From Gammaproteobacteria bacterium (GTDB taxonomy: Bacteria > Pseudomonadota > Gammaproteobacteria > Arenicellales > Poriferihabitantaceae), in the NCBI GenBank assembly GCA_011523765.1, contig WTGA01000130.1, forward strand, positions 1-35,883: 35,883 nt of DNA, given 5' to 3'. Shown one piece after another: positions 28,797 through 35,883 of this stretch. The notes beneath the pieces are model-generated. The model worked only from the letters and a program-made list of their open reading frames with translations. It had not been told where the DNA came from and made no database searches. The number at the start of each line of letters is the position of its first letter. Positions within the stretch are counted from its first letter, which is position 1. The position numbers and the translations under genes were made by a program.

Positions 28797-29771
28797 ATGA
28801 CCTATGCCATGCGCATTCACCAACCAGGCGGGCCGGAGCAATTAAGCTGGGATGAAATGGATGTGGGACCCCCCGGACCCGGTGAGGCATTGGTCCGCCA
28901 GTCTGCAGTGGGCCTGAATTTTATTGATGTGTACATGCGTACCGGTCTATATCCCGTAGCGGGGTTGCCGGCCGTGCTGGGCATGGAAGCCACGGGAGTC
29001 GTTGAATCACTTGGCGAGGGCATCGAAGGGCTGCAGGTCAACGACCGGGTTGCGTATGCCATGGTGCCGGGTGCCTATGCGGAAAGGCGGCGGATCGCAG
29101 CGGAAAAACTGCTCAGACTGCCGGACACCATTGATGACCGGACGGCAGCCGGGATGATGCTGAAAGGGTTGACTGCGCATTATCTCCTTTTTCGGACGTA
29201 CCCGGTAAAAGCCGGCGACACGGTGCTGGTGCTGGCGGCAGCGGGGGGTGTCGGGCTCATCCTTTGCCAGTGGGCCCGGCATCTTGGTGCCCGGGTCATC
29301 GGGTGTGTGGGTTCACAGGAAAAGGCGGAACTGGCCAAAGCCAACGGGGCGGATCATATTGTTCTTTATCGTCAAGAAAACATCGCTGAACGGGTCAGGG
29401 ATATTACCGGAGGGGAAGGGGTTGCGGTCTCCTATGACTCCATTGGCCAGGCCACTTTCGAAGCGTCCCTGGATTCCCTTCGCCCTTTTGGTGTGCTCGC
29501 CACGTACGGCAATGCATCCGGGCCGGTTGAACCGTTCAGCCCGGCGATACTGGCCCCCAAAGGGTCGCTGTATGTCACCCGGCCGACGCTGGCAAGCCAC
29601 ACGGCCACGCGCGATTTGCTGGAAGAGGGTGCCGGGCGCCTGTTTGAGGCGGTGGGCAGCGGCGCGGTCAGGGTGTCCGTGAACCAGACGTATGCGTTAT
29701 CGGAAACTGCTCAGGCCCACCGCGACCTGGAAGCACGGACGACCACGGGCTCCACGGTCCTTGTTCCCTGA
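28797..29771 (+). CDS. NADPH:quinone oxidoreductase (MDR family)
   Basis: MRIHQPGGPEQLSWDEMDVGPPGPGEALVRQSAVGLNFIDVYMRTGLYP; VLVLAAAGGVGLILCQWARHLGARVIG. Confidence 0.93.
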   Translation: MTYAMRIHQPGGPEQLSWDEMDVGPPGPGEALVRQSAVGLNFIDVYMRTGLYPVAGLPAVLGMEATGVVESLGEGIEGLQVNDRVAYAMVPGAYAERRRIAAEKLLRLPDTIDDRTAAGMMLKGLTAHYLLFRTYPVKAGDTVLVLAAAGGVGLILCQWARHLGARVIGCVGSQEKAELAKANGADHIVLYRQENIAERVRDITGGEGVAVSYDSIGQATFEASLDSLRPFGVLATYGNASGPVEPFSPAILAPKGSLYVTRPTLASHTATRDLLEEGAGRLFEAVGSGAVRVSVNQTYALSETAQAHRDLEARTTTGSTVLVP

Positions 29772-29815
29772 GCGCCCATGGGCGCATTCTCCTGCTGAAA
29801 ACCGGTTCGGTACAC

Positions 29816-29835
29816 TAGCCCGACTTCCGCAACTC
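29816..29835 (+). repeat. 20-bp direct repeat, copy 1: TAGCCCGACTTCCGCAACTC
   Basis: Identical to 35745-35764. Preceded here by CCGGTTCGG and at the other copy by its inverse CCGAACCGG. Confidence 0.75.
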
Positions 29836-29882
29836 AACCCGGTTTTCAATCCCCGCCTCCACTCCGAAGTGCAACACCCGCC

Positions 29883-29921
29883 CTTTTCCTTCATTCGGGC
29901 TTCGCCCTCATTCCGGAAAAG
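29883..29921. other. Nested inverted repeat / stem-loop in the intergenic region
   Basis: CTTTTCC (29883-29889) pairs with GGAAAAG (29915-29921). Inner hairpin GGGC-TTC-GCCC at 29897-29907. Confidence 0.45.
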
Positions 29922-30220
29922 AGGCGGTGCGGAAACATCAAGGCCTCCCGGCCCCCGAATCTGCCGGAAATGGCAACAATCTCAACGATCCAACATCCTG
30001 ACAGAGCGCGTCCTCCCATGCAAGCCCCAATGTGGCCTCTGCCAGCCGAGCGGGATCGTTCCCGCCGTCCAAACGGGAGGGTTCCGGGCCAGAGGTGGGA
30101 TCGCTGGATTCAGGAGGAGGATGGGAATGTCAAATAATGTCTTTTTCGAGGATTCCGGTGACAATGGTTTCTGTATTTGGTTGGGTTGAAACCCGCTGAA
30201 CCGAATGATTCGACAAAACC

Positions 30221-30964
30221 TCAGGGAACCGTAGTGCGCCCCCCGTCAATGTTGATGACCTGGCCGCTGATATACTGGGAGCCGGCAATGAGAAAATAGA
30301 TGGTTTCGGCGATGTCCTCCGGTTCGCCCGCGCGCTTCAGGGGGGTCCTGGAAATCATTCGCTGTTGCGAAATTTCATCTGTGGCATGTTCCGGCCAGAG
30401 AATGGCGCCGGGGGCCACGGCATTGACCCGGACATGCGGGCCAAGCTCCTGGGCCAGGGACTTGGTGAGCGAGACTAGGCCCGCTTTCGATGCGGCATAA
30501 ATGGAATGACCGGGCAAAGGGCGGTCTGCGTAAATATCCGCCATGTGTACGATGACCCCGTTGTTTTTCGCCAGGTAGGGGGCGGCCGCCTGGGAGATAA
30601 AATAGGGAGCCATCAGGTTGGTCTCCATGATCGCCCGCCACTGGTCTTCGGTAGTGGTGGCCAGGGGGGTCGGGTAAAAAACGGATGCATTGTGGACCAG
30701 GGCATCCAGCCTCCCCAGTTTGTGTGCCGATTCGCGGACCCGGTATTTCATTTCTGAAATCTTTTTCAGGTCTCCCTGTATCAGGGTTACCGAGTCAGGC
30801 CGGATATCACAGAGCTCGGCCTGCAGGTTTTCCGCATCCATGGCACTGCGGTGATGGTGAAGGATGATTCGCATGCCCCGGGAATGCAGGTACCTGGCTG
30901 TACAGGCCCCGATCCGGCGGGACCCCCCTGTGATCAGCGCCACCTTGTCTTCCAGTTTTTTCAT
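30221..30964 (-). CDS. Pteridine reductase-like SDR
   Basis: Start taken at MKKLEDKVALITGGSRRIGACTARYLHSRGMRIILHHHRS; VHNASVFYPTPL; YAASKAGLVSLTKSLAQELGPHVRVNAVAPGAILWPE. Confidence 0.88.
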   Translation of the reverse strand: MKKLEDKVALITGGSRRIGACTARYLHSRGMRIILHHHRSAMDAENLQAELCDIRPDSVTLIQGDLKKISEMKYRVRESAHKLGRLDALVHNASVFYPTPLATTTEDQWRAIMETNLMAPYFISQAAAPYLAKNNGVIVHMADIYADRPLPGHSIYAASKAGLVSLTKSLAQELGPHVRVNAVAPGAILWPEHATDEISQQRMISRTPLKRAGEPEDIAETIYFLIAGSQYISGQVINIDGGRTTVP

Positions 30965-31114
30965 GCCCTTTCCAGGTTGCCTGGCCCGGATTATACCTGC
31001 CGGGTTTCGGTTGCGACAAACGCAGATTGATTGACCGGGACGAATCCCGTAAGGTTTACGGGTTCCGTACACGGCGAGCGGTCGCCCATCCCGATATCAA
31101 GGTGCCGGTATTCC

Positions 31115-32278
31115 ATGTTCCATGAGCCCGACCAAGAGCAGGTCCAGCATTCGTCAATGCTGCGCGATGTCATCGCCGGCGAGATAAAAGCCAATGGAAA
31201 CTGGATGGGCTTTGACCGGTACATGGAACTGGCGCTCTACGCGCCCGGGCTGGGATACTACAGTGCCGGGCCAGTCAAATTCGGCCATGCCGGCGATTTT
31301 GTCACCGCCCCCCTGATGGGACCGCTTTTTGCCCGGTGCATGGCCCGGCAATGCGGTGAAATCCTCCGGACCATGAAACATGCCGATGGGCGGGTTATCG
31401 TGGAATATGGTGCCGGGACCGGGGAATTTTCCCGGGATTTTCTTCAGGCGGCTGAAGAGACCGGATCACTGCCCGACGAGTACTGGATCATCGAGCCGAG
31501 CCCGGACCTCCGGGCCAGGCAGCAAAGGACGATCGAGCAAGCAACCCCGGTTTGTGCGGACCGGGTTTTCTGGCGAACCGACCTCCCCGGGGACGGTGTG
31601 AGCGGCGTGATTATTGCCAATGAACTCCTGGATGCCATGCCGGTCACCCGGTTTGAGGTGGACCCGCAGGGGCAGCCCCGGGAGATCGGGGTGATGCACG
31701 GTGAAAACGGGTTTGAGTGGGCAGTGAGTGAAAACCGCTTGCCGGCATCCTGGTCGGACCGGTTATCCCGATATGCATTGCCGGCGGGTTACCGGAGCGA
31801 AATCGGATACTGTGCCGAAGCCTGGGTGCGGACCGTTGGAGAAAAACTCAATACAGGAGTTGTCCTGTTGTGTGATTATGGATTTCCCCAGCGCGAATAC
31901 TACCATCCGGACCGGAACGATGGCACACTGATGTGCCACTATCGGCATGTGGCACACCCCGATCCCTTTTTTTACCCGGGCATCCAGGATATTTCAGTGC
32001 ATATCGATTTCACGGCGATTCAGCAGGCCGGGCAGAGCGCCGCACTGGAAACGATCGGCTACACGACGCAAAGCAGCTTCCTGCTTTCATTGGGAGTGCT
32101 GGATGAACTGCAGCACGATGGCAATCCAACGCGGGAAACACTGGGGGTTGCCCAGGAAATAAAAAAACTGACCCTGCCCCACGAAATGGGGGAGTTGTTT
32201 AAAGTGATTGCTTTTGGTAAAAACCATGATCGGGATTTACGTGGATTTGCGATGCACAATCGGATAGGGCGGCTGTAG
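31115..32278 (+). CDS. MidA/NDUFAF7-type SAM-dependent methyltransferase
   Basis: Start taken at MFHEPDQEQVQHSSM; WMGFDRYMELALYAPGLGYYSAGPVKFGHAGDFVTAPLMGPLFA; IVEYGAGTGEFSRDFL; IIANELLDAMPV. Confidence 0.92.
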   Translation: MFHEPDQEQVQHSSMLRDVIAGEIKANGNWMGFDRYMELALYAPGLGYYSAGPVKFGHAGDFVTAPLMGPLFARCMARQCGEILRTMKHADGRVIVEYGAGTGEFSRDFLQAAEETGSLPDEYWIIEPSPDLRARQQRTIEQATPVCADRVFWRTDLPGDGVSGVIIANELLDAMPVTRFEVDPQGQPREIGVMHGENGFEWAVSENRLPASWSDRLSRYALPAGYRSEIGYCAEAWVRTVGEKLNTGVVLLCDYGFPQREYYHPDRNDGTLMCHYRHVAHPDPFFYPGIQDISVHIDFTAIQQAGQSAALETIGYTTQSSFLLSLGVLDELQHDGNPTRETLGVAQEIKKLTLPHEMGELFKVIAFGKNHDRDLRGFAMHNRIGRL

Positions 32279-33075
32279 TGGACTGGTCACAGGCCTTCTG
32301 GCTTGCTTTGATCCAGGGTGTAACCGAGTTTCTCCCGATTTCCAGTTCCGGGCATCTGGTGCTGGTCCCTTCCCTGTTCGGGTGGACGGACCAGGGACTG
32401 GCATTCGATGTGGCCGTCCATGTGGGGACGCTGGTTGCGGTGATCGCCTATTTTCGAAAGGACATCGGTCTGATTCTGGGTCACTGGCTCCGGTCGCTGG
32501 CCGGTGGTCCGGCGACCGTGTACAGCCATCTTGCCTGGTGCATTGCTTTTGCCTCGGTGTGGGTCGGGCTGGCCGGGTTTGCGTTGGAGGATTTCGTCGA
32601 GTCGCGACTGAGAAATCCGGTATCGATCGCAGCGGCAACCATCCTCTTCGGAATTTTGTTGGGCCTGGCTGACCGGTACGGAACCAAAAAAAGACAGGTC
32701 GAATCCATTAACTGGAAAGACGTGCTGTTTATCAGCGGTGCACAGATACTGGCTCTGGTCCCCGGGACCTCCCGCTCTGGAATCACGATCTCCGCAGGGC
32801 TGATGATGGGCCTGGACCGGCAGGCATCGGCACGCTTTTCTTTTCTGCTCGCAATCCCGGTCATTGCCATGGCCGGTGCCTGGCAGGCAAAAGGCCTGGT
32901 CACCGAGCCTGGACCGGTCAACTGGCCAATCCTTGCATTCGCAACCGGGATTGCGGCACTGGTGGCCATGGTGTGTATCCATTATTTCATGCGCTACCTG
33001 GAAAAGTTCGGCCTGGTTCCGTTTGCCCTGTACCGGGTGGTGCTCGGTGTGATTTTGCTGGCGGTCTTCCTGTAG
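32278..33075 (+). CDS. uppP: Undecaprenyl-diphosphatase
   Basis: GTG start; LALIQGVTEFLPISSSGHLVLVPSLFGW; LVPGTSRSGITISAGLMMGLDRQASARFSFLLAIPVI. Confidence 0.96.
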   Translation: MDWSQAFWLALIQGVTEFLPISSSGHLVLVPSLFGWTDQGLAFDVAVHVGTLVAVIAYFRKDIGLILGHWLRSLAGGPATVYSHLAWCIAFASVWVGLAGFALEDFVESRLRNPVSIAAATILFGILLGLADRYGTKKRQVESINWKDVLFISGAQILALVPGTSRSGITISAGLMMGLDRQASARFSFLLAIPVIAMAGAWQAKGLVTEPGPVNWPILAFATGIAALVAMVCIHYFMRYLEKFGLVPFALYRVVLGVILLAVFL

Positions 33076-33109
33076 AATCCTATCCCTTGTTTCCAACCCA
33101 GCAGTTTGC

Positions 33110-33946
33110 ATGAAAAAGACAGCCAAAGAATTCAGGCGGTGTCCCAACAAGGCGATTACCCTGCTGGGAATGTCGGGGGTCGGCAAGACGACCCTGTCGG
33201 CCAAGCTGCCCCGCAGCGCCTGGTTTCATTTTTCAGGGGACTACCGCATTGGCACCCAATACTTGGACGAGCCGATCCTGGACGATATCAAGGCGAAGGC
33301 AATGGAAAACCGCTATTTGCGCCATTTGCTGTTAACCGATTCCATCTATATCCGCAACAATATCACCATTGACCATTTGCACCCCATCTCCTGCTTTCTC
33401 GGCAAGATTGGAAACCAGGAGCTGGGAGGATTGACGGTGGAGGAGTTCAAACGGCGTCAGGGACTGTTTCGTGCTGCAGAAGTCCGTGCAATGGCCGATG
33501 TGCCGATGTTCATGGAAAAGGCTAGGAATATCTATGGCTATTCCCACTTTGTCAACGACGCCGGGGGCAGCATCTGCACCCTGTCCGACGAGGAATGCTG
33601 GTCGGCATTGTCCCGAAAAACCATTGTCCTGTACCTGCATGCCAGCGACGACATGGAACACACTCTGGTCCAGCGGGCCCAGCACAAGCCGAAACCAATT
33701 TTCTACGGAGAGCGATTTCTGGATAACCAGCTTGCGGTCTATCTGGAGGAAAATGCCCTGCGCTCTACCGATGAGATCGTGCCGGACGAGTTCGCACAGT
33801 GGATATTCCCGAGATTGATCGGGTATCGCAAGCCCCATTATGAATTGCTGGCGGAGCAATATGGCCATGTCATTGAAGCGGAAAGGATATTTGATATGCG
33901 CGACGAAAAAGATATTATTGACCTGGTTTGCGAAAGCATGGGTTGA
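33110..33946 (+). CDS. P-loop ATPase/kinase-like protein of unknown function
   Basis: ITLLGMSGVGKTTLSAKLPRSAWFHFSGDYRIGT has a Walker A GMSGVGKTT. The rest is not recognisable as a named enzyme. Confidence 0.8.
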   Translation: MKKTAKEFRRCPNKAITLLGMSGVGKTTLSAKLPRSAWFHFSGDYRIGTQYLDEPILDDIKAKAMENRYLRHLLLTDSIYIRNNITIDHLHPISCFLGKIGNQELGGLTVEEFKRRQGLFRAAEVRAMADVPMFMEKARNIYGYSHFVNDAGGSICTLSDEECWSALSRKTIVLYLHASDDMEHTLVQRAQHKPKPIFYGERFLDNQLAVYLEENALRSTDEIVPDEFAQWIFPRLIGYRKPHYELLAEQYGHVIEAERIFDMRDEKDIIDLVCESMG

Positions 33947-34017
33947 GAAGCCCGAAAAATCCGATCATGAGTTCATTTCAGTACAGCAGCATTGCCCGGC
34001 CGGAGCCCGTTTGAACC

Positions 34018-35103
34018 ATGCCCCTGGTTGCCAATACAGAGTTGCCCAATTTTGAAAGGCTGCGCAAGGAAGGACAGGAAGTCCTGTCTCCCGAGCGCGC
34101 GAGAAACCAGGACATCCGGGAGTTGCATATCGGCTTGCTCAATATGATGCCGGATGCGGCGGTCAAGGCCACAGAAAGACAGTTTCTGCGGTTGGTGGGG
34201 TCCTGCAACCGAATCGCCCAGTTTCATGTTCATCCGTTCACCTTTCCGCAAATTCCCCGCAGCGCCAGCGCCAGGGAACATATCGACCGGTATTACAGCA
34301 GCTTTGAGGAGCTTCGGGAGCAGGGGCTGGATGCATTGATCTTGTCCGGCGCGAACCCGGCTGAAAGCGAAATCACCGAGGAACCGTTCTGGGAGCCCCT
34401 GGCAGAAGTGGTGGAATGGGCGAAAGACAATGTGTGTTCGGTCATGTGTTCCTGTCTTGCGACCCACGCGATTGTGCAGCAGTTATGGGGAATTTGCCGG
34501 TATCCGTTGCCCCGGAAGAGGTGGGGGGTCTATTCGAACCGGGTGACCGGGCAACGCCACCCGCTGACGGCCAATATCGACACGCGGTTCGATGCGCCGC
34601 ATTCCCATGTGTATGAGGTGAATACGCAGCAATTCAGGGATGCGGGCCTCCTTGTCCTGGCCGAAAGCAAACAGTCGGACCTCCACCTGGCGGTCAGCCC
34701 GGACGGATTGCGATTTGTTTTTTTCCAGGGACATCCCGAATACGATGCAATCAGTTTGCTGAAAGAATACAAACGGGAAGTCTCCCGTTATCTGGGTGGG
34801 ACCAGAGATTTGCCGCCGACACCCGAAAATTATTTTTTCGATGAAGCCAATGAAATCATCCAGGCGTTCGAAAAAAGATTACAGGGGCATCCAGACGAGG
34901 CCGTGCAGTTGCAGGACTTTCCGGAATCCGAGCTGGAAAGACGGGTCGACAATACCTGGTCCGATACGGGCAAGGCCATCGTCAACAACTGGCTCGGGCT
35001 GGTCTACCAGACGGCGCACCGGGACCGGAGAAAAGTGTTTATGGACGGCATTGACCCGGATGATCCCCTGGGGTTGTCGGAACAGCAGGAGCGGTGCAGG
35101 TAA
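34018..35103 (+). CDS. metA: Homoserine O-succinyltransferase
   Basis: LPNFERLRKEGQEVLSPERARNQDIRELHIGLLNMMPDAAVKATERQFLRLVG; VMCSCLATHAIVQQLWGI; FVFFQGHPEYDAISLLKEYKREV. Confidence 0.94.
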   Translation: MPLVANTELPNFERLRKEGQEVLSPERARNQDIRELHIGLLNMMPDAAVKATERQFLRLVGSCNRIAQFHVHPFTFPQIPRSASAREHIDRYYSSFEELREQGLDALILSGANPAESEITEEPFWEPLAEVVEWAKDNVCSVMCSCLATHAIVQQLWGICRYPLPRKRWGVYSNRVTGQRHPLTANIDTRFDAPHSHVYEVNTQQFRDAGLLVLAESKQSDLHLAVSPDGLRFVFFQGHPEYDAISLLKEYKREVSRYLGGTRDLPPTPENYFFDEANEIIQAFEKRLQGHPDEAVQLQDFPESELERRVDNTWSDTGKAIVNNWLGLVYQTAHRDRRKVFMDGIDPDDPLGLSEQQERCR

Positions 35104-35190
35104 AAAACCCTTATTTAAAATGACCCGAATGCTATAAAGTTACAAGTAGCTGCCCCCTTGTGAAGTTGGGTCAATGGATCTTGGGGAGGA

Positions 35191-35216
35191 AAAACCGCCG
35201 TTTGGCGGTTTTTTCG
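35191..35216 (+). terminator. Rho-independent terminator
   Basis: AAAACCGCC-GTTT-GGCGGTTTTTT followed by CGTTTT: perfect GC-rich stem and T-tract. Confidence 0.85.
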
Positions 35217-35223
35217 TTTTAGG

Positions 35224-35791
35224 ATGGGTTTTTGGGTTGTCAAAATAAAAACAATTGCCTGCATAGATGGCTTCAACCTGTATTTTGGCAGTCTGAACGG
35301 AACGTCATACCGCTGGCTTGATCTTCCTGCACTGGTCAAGAAACTATGCCACGACCAAAACCAGAATTGTGAACTGATAGCGATCAAGTATTATACGGTG
35401 GACATTTCGGCTAAATTATCTGCTCACAGGGAAGCTTCCTGCAGAGCGCAACAGGACTATTTGCTGTCCCTCCAGAGCCATGGTGACGACCAGGATTCCA
35501 GGTTCGAGATCATCAAAGGCAAATATCATATTCAGCGCAAAAAGCCCTACGCATATCAAAAGCCAGTGGACTTTGACAATAAATTGGCTGTTTGGGTCGC
35601 GGAGGAAAAGCAAACCGATGTCGCGATTGCGGTTGACCTGCTTTGTGATGGATAGCGCTTGTACTCAAGCGGTCATTTTTTCCAATGACAGTGATTTGGC
35701 ACCCGCCTTGAGAAGGGTTAAGTTGCGGTGGCCGAACCGGACCATAGCCCGACTTCCGCAACTCGGCACCAAAAAAAATATAACTGATTGA
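35224..35791 (+). pseudogene. NYN-domain (LabA-like, PIN-fold) protein, frameshifted and C-terminally truncated
   Basis: Frame 1: IKTIACIDGFNLYFGSLNGTSYRWLDLPALVKKL...EEKQTDVAIAVDLLCD, stops at 35655. The domain continues in the adjacent frame: TQAVIFSNDSDLAPALRRVKLRWPNRTI. Confidence 0.75.
35745..35764 (+). repeat. 20-bp direct repeat, copy 2: TAGCCCGACTTCCGCAACTC
   Basis: Identical to 29816-29835. Confidence 0.75.
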
Positions 35792-35801
35792 TTTAATTGG
35801 A

Positions 35802-35850
35802 CCGACCCCCCAAAGGTCGGCACTACAAGCGTAAGCATTCAGTTGTAGTG
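35802..35850 (-). repeat. REP-like (GTAG + hairpin) motif with an inverted flanking arm
   Basis: Minus strand reads TTGTAGTG-CCGACC-TTTGGGG-GGTCGG. On plus, CACTACAA (35821-35828) and TTGTAGTG (35843-35850) form a second inverted repeat. Confidence 0.5.
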
Positions 35851-35883
35851 TGATTTGCCCGTATTGCCCCTTGTGTTGAAAAA

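Noticed and set aside
32287-33204. 305-aa antisense ORF opposite uppP
   Set aside because: uppP is unambiguous; the antisense translation is Q/H/R-rich with no domain.
33947-34017. Possible SAM riboswitch upstream of metA
   Set aside because: The gap is only about 70 nt, with no recognisable aptamer and no terminator-like hairpin.
35800-35883. Possible CRISPR array at the 3' end
   Set aside because: Only one inverted motif is present, with no regularly spaced repeats or spacers. The REP-like reading fits better.

Overview
This 35.9 kb window is gene-dense, GC-rich and bacterial, probably gammaproteobacterial, and reads mostly as ordinary chromosome. Recognisable housekeeping genes include serA, rarA, moaC-moeA, csaA, proS, ltaE, dsbB, a pteridine-reductase-type SDR, a MidA-type methyltransferase, uppP and metA, along with several oxidoreductases and a Rieske oxygenase. 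I see no rRNA, tRNA or convincing CRISPR array. Four places stand out. (1) An accessory islet (about 7.7-9.9 kb) carries a Panacea/DUF4065 (SocA/PanA-like) gene overlapping a small two-TM membrane protein gene, which looks like a toxin-antitoxin pair. Next to it are an 18-bp perfect palindrome and an IS1595-type transposase with a 57-aa downstream ORF. (2) A tightly overlapping nine-gene Mrp/Mbh-like cation/proton antiporter operon (18.8-26.1 kb) has no canonical MrpA, a DUF4040-MnhB fusion, three NuoL/M/N-type subunits and an uncharacterised 79-aa His-rich membrane protein. (3) The 3' end holds a NYN-domain gene with an apparent frameshift and truncation. The truncation coincides with a 20-bp sequence repeated exactly about 6 kb upstream. 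(4) A GTAG-hairpin (REP-like) motif sits at the window edge. All family assignments come from reading the translations; no database search was run.
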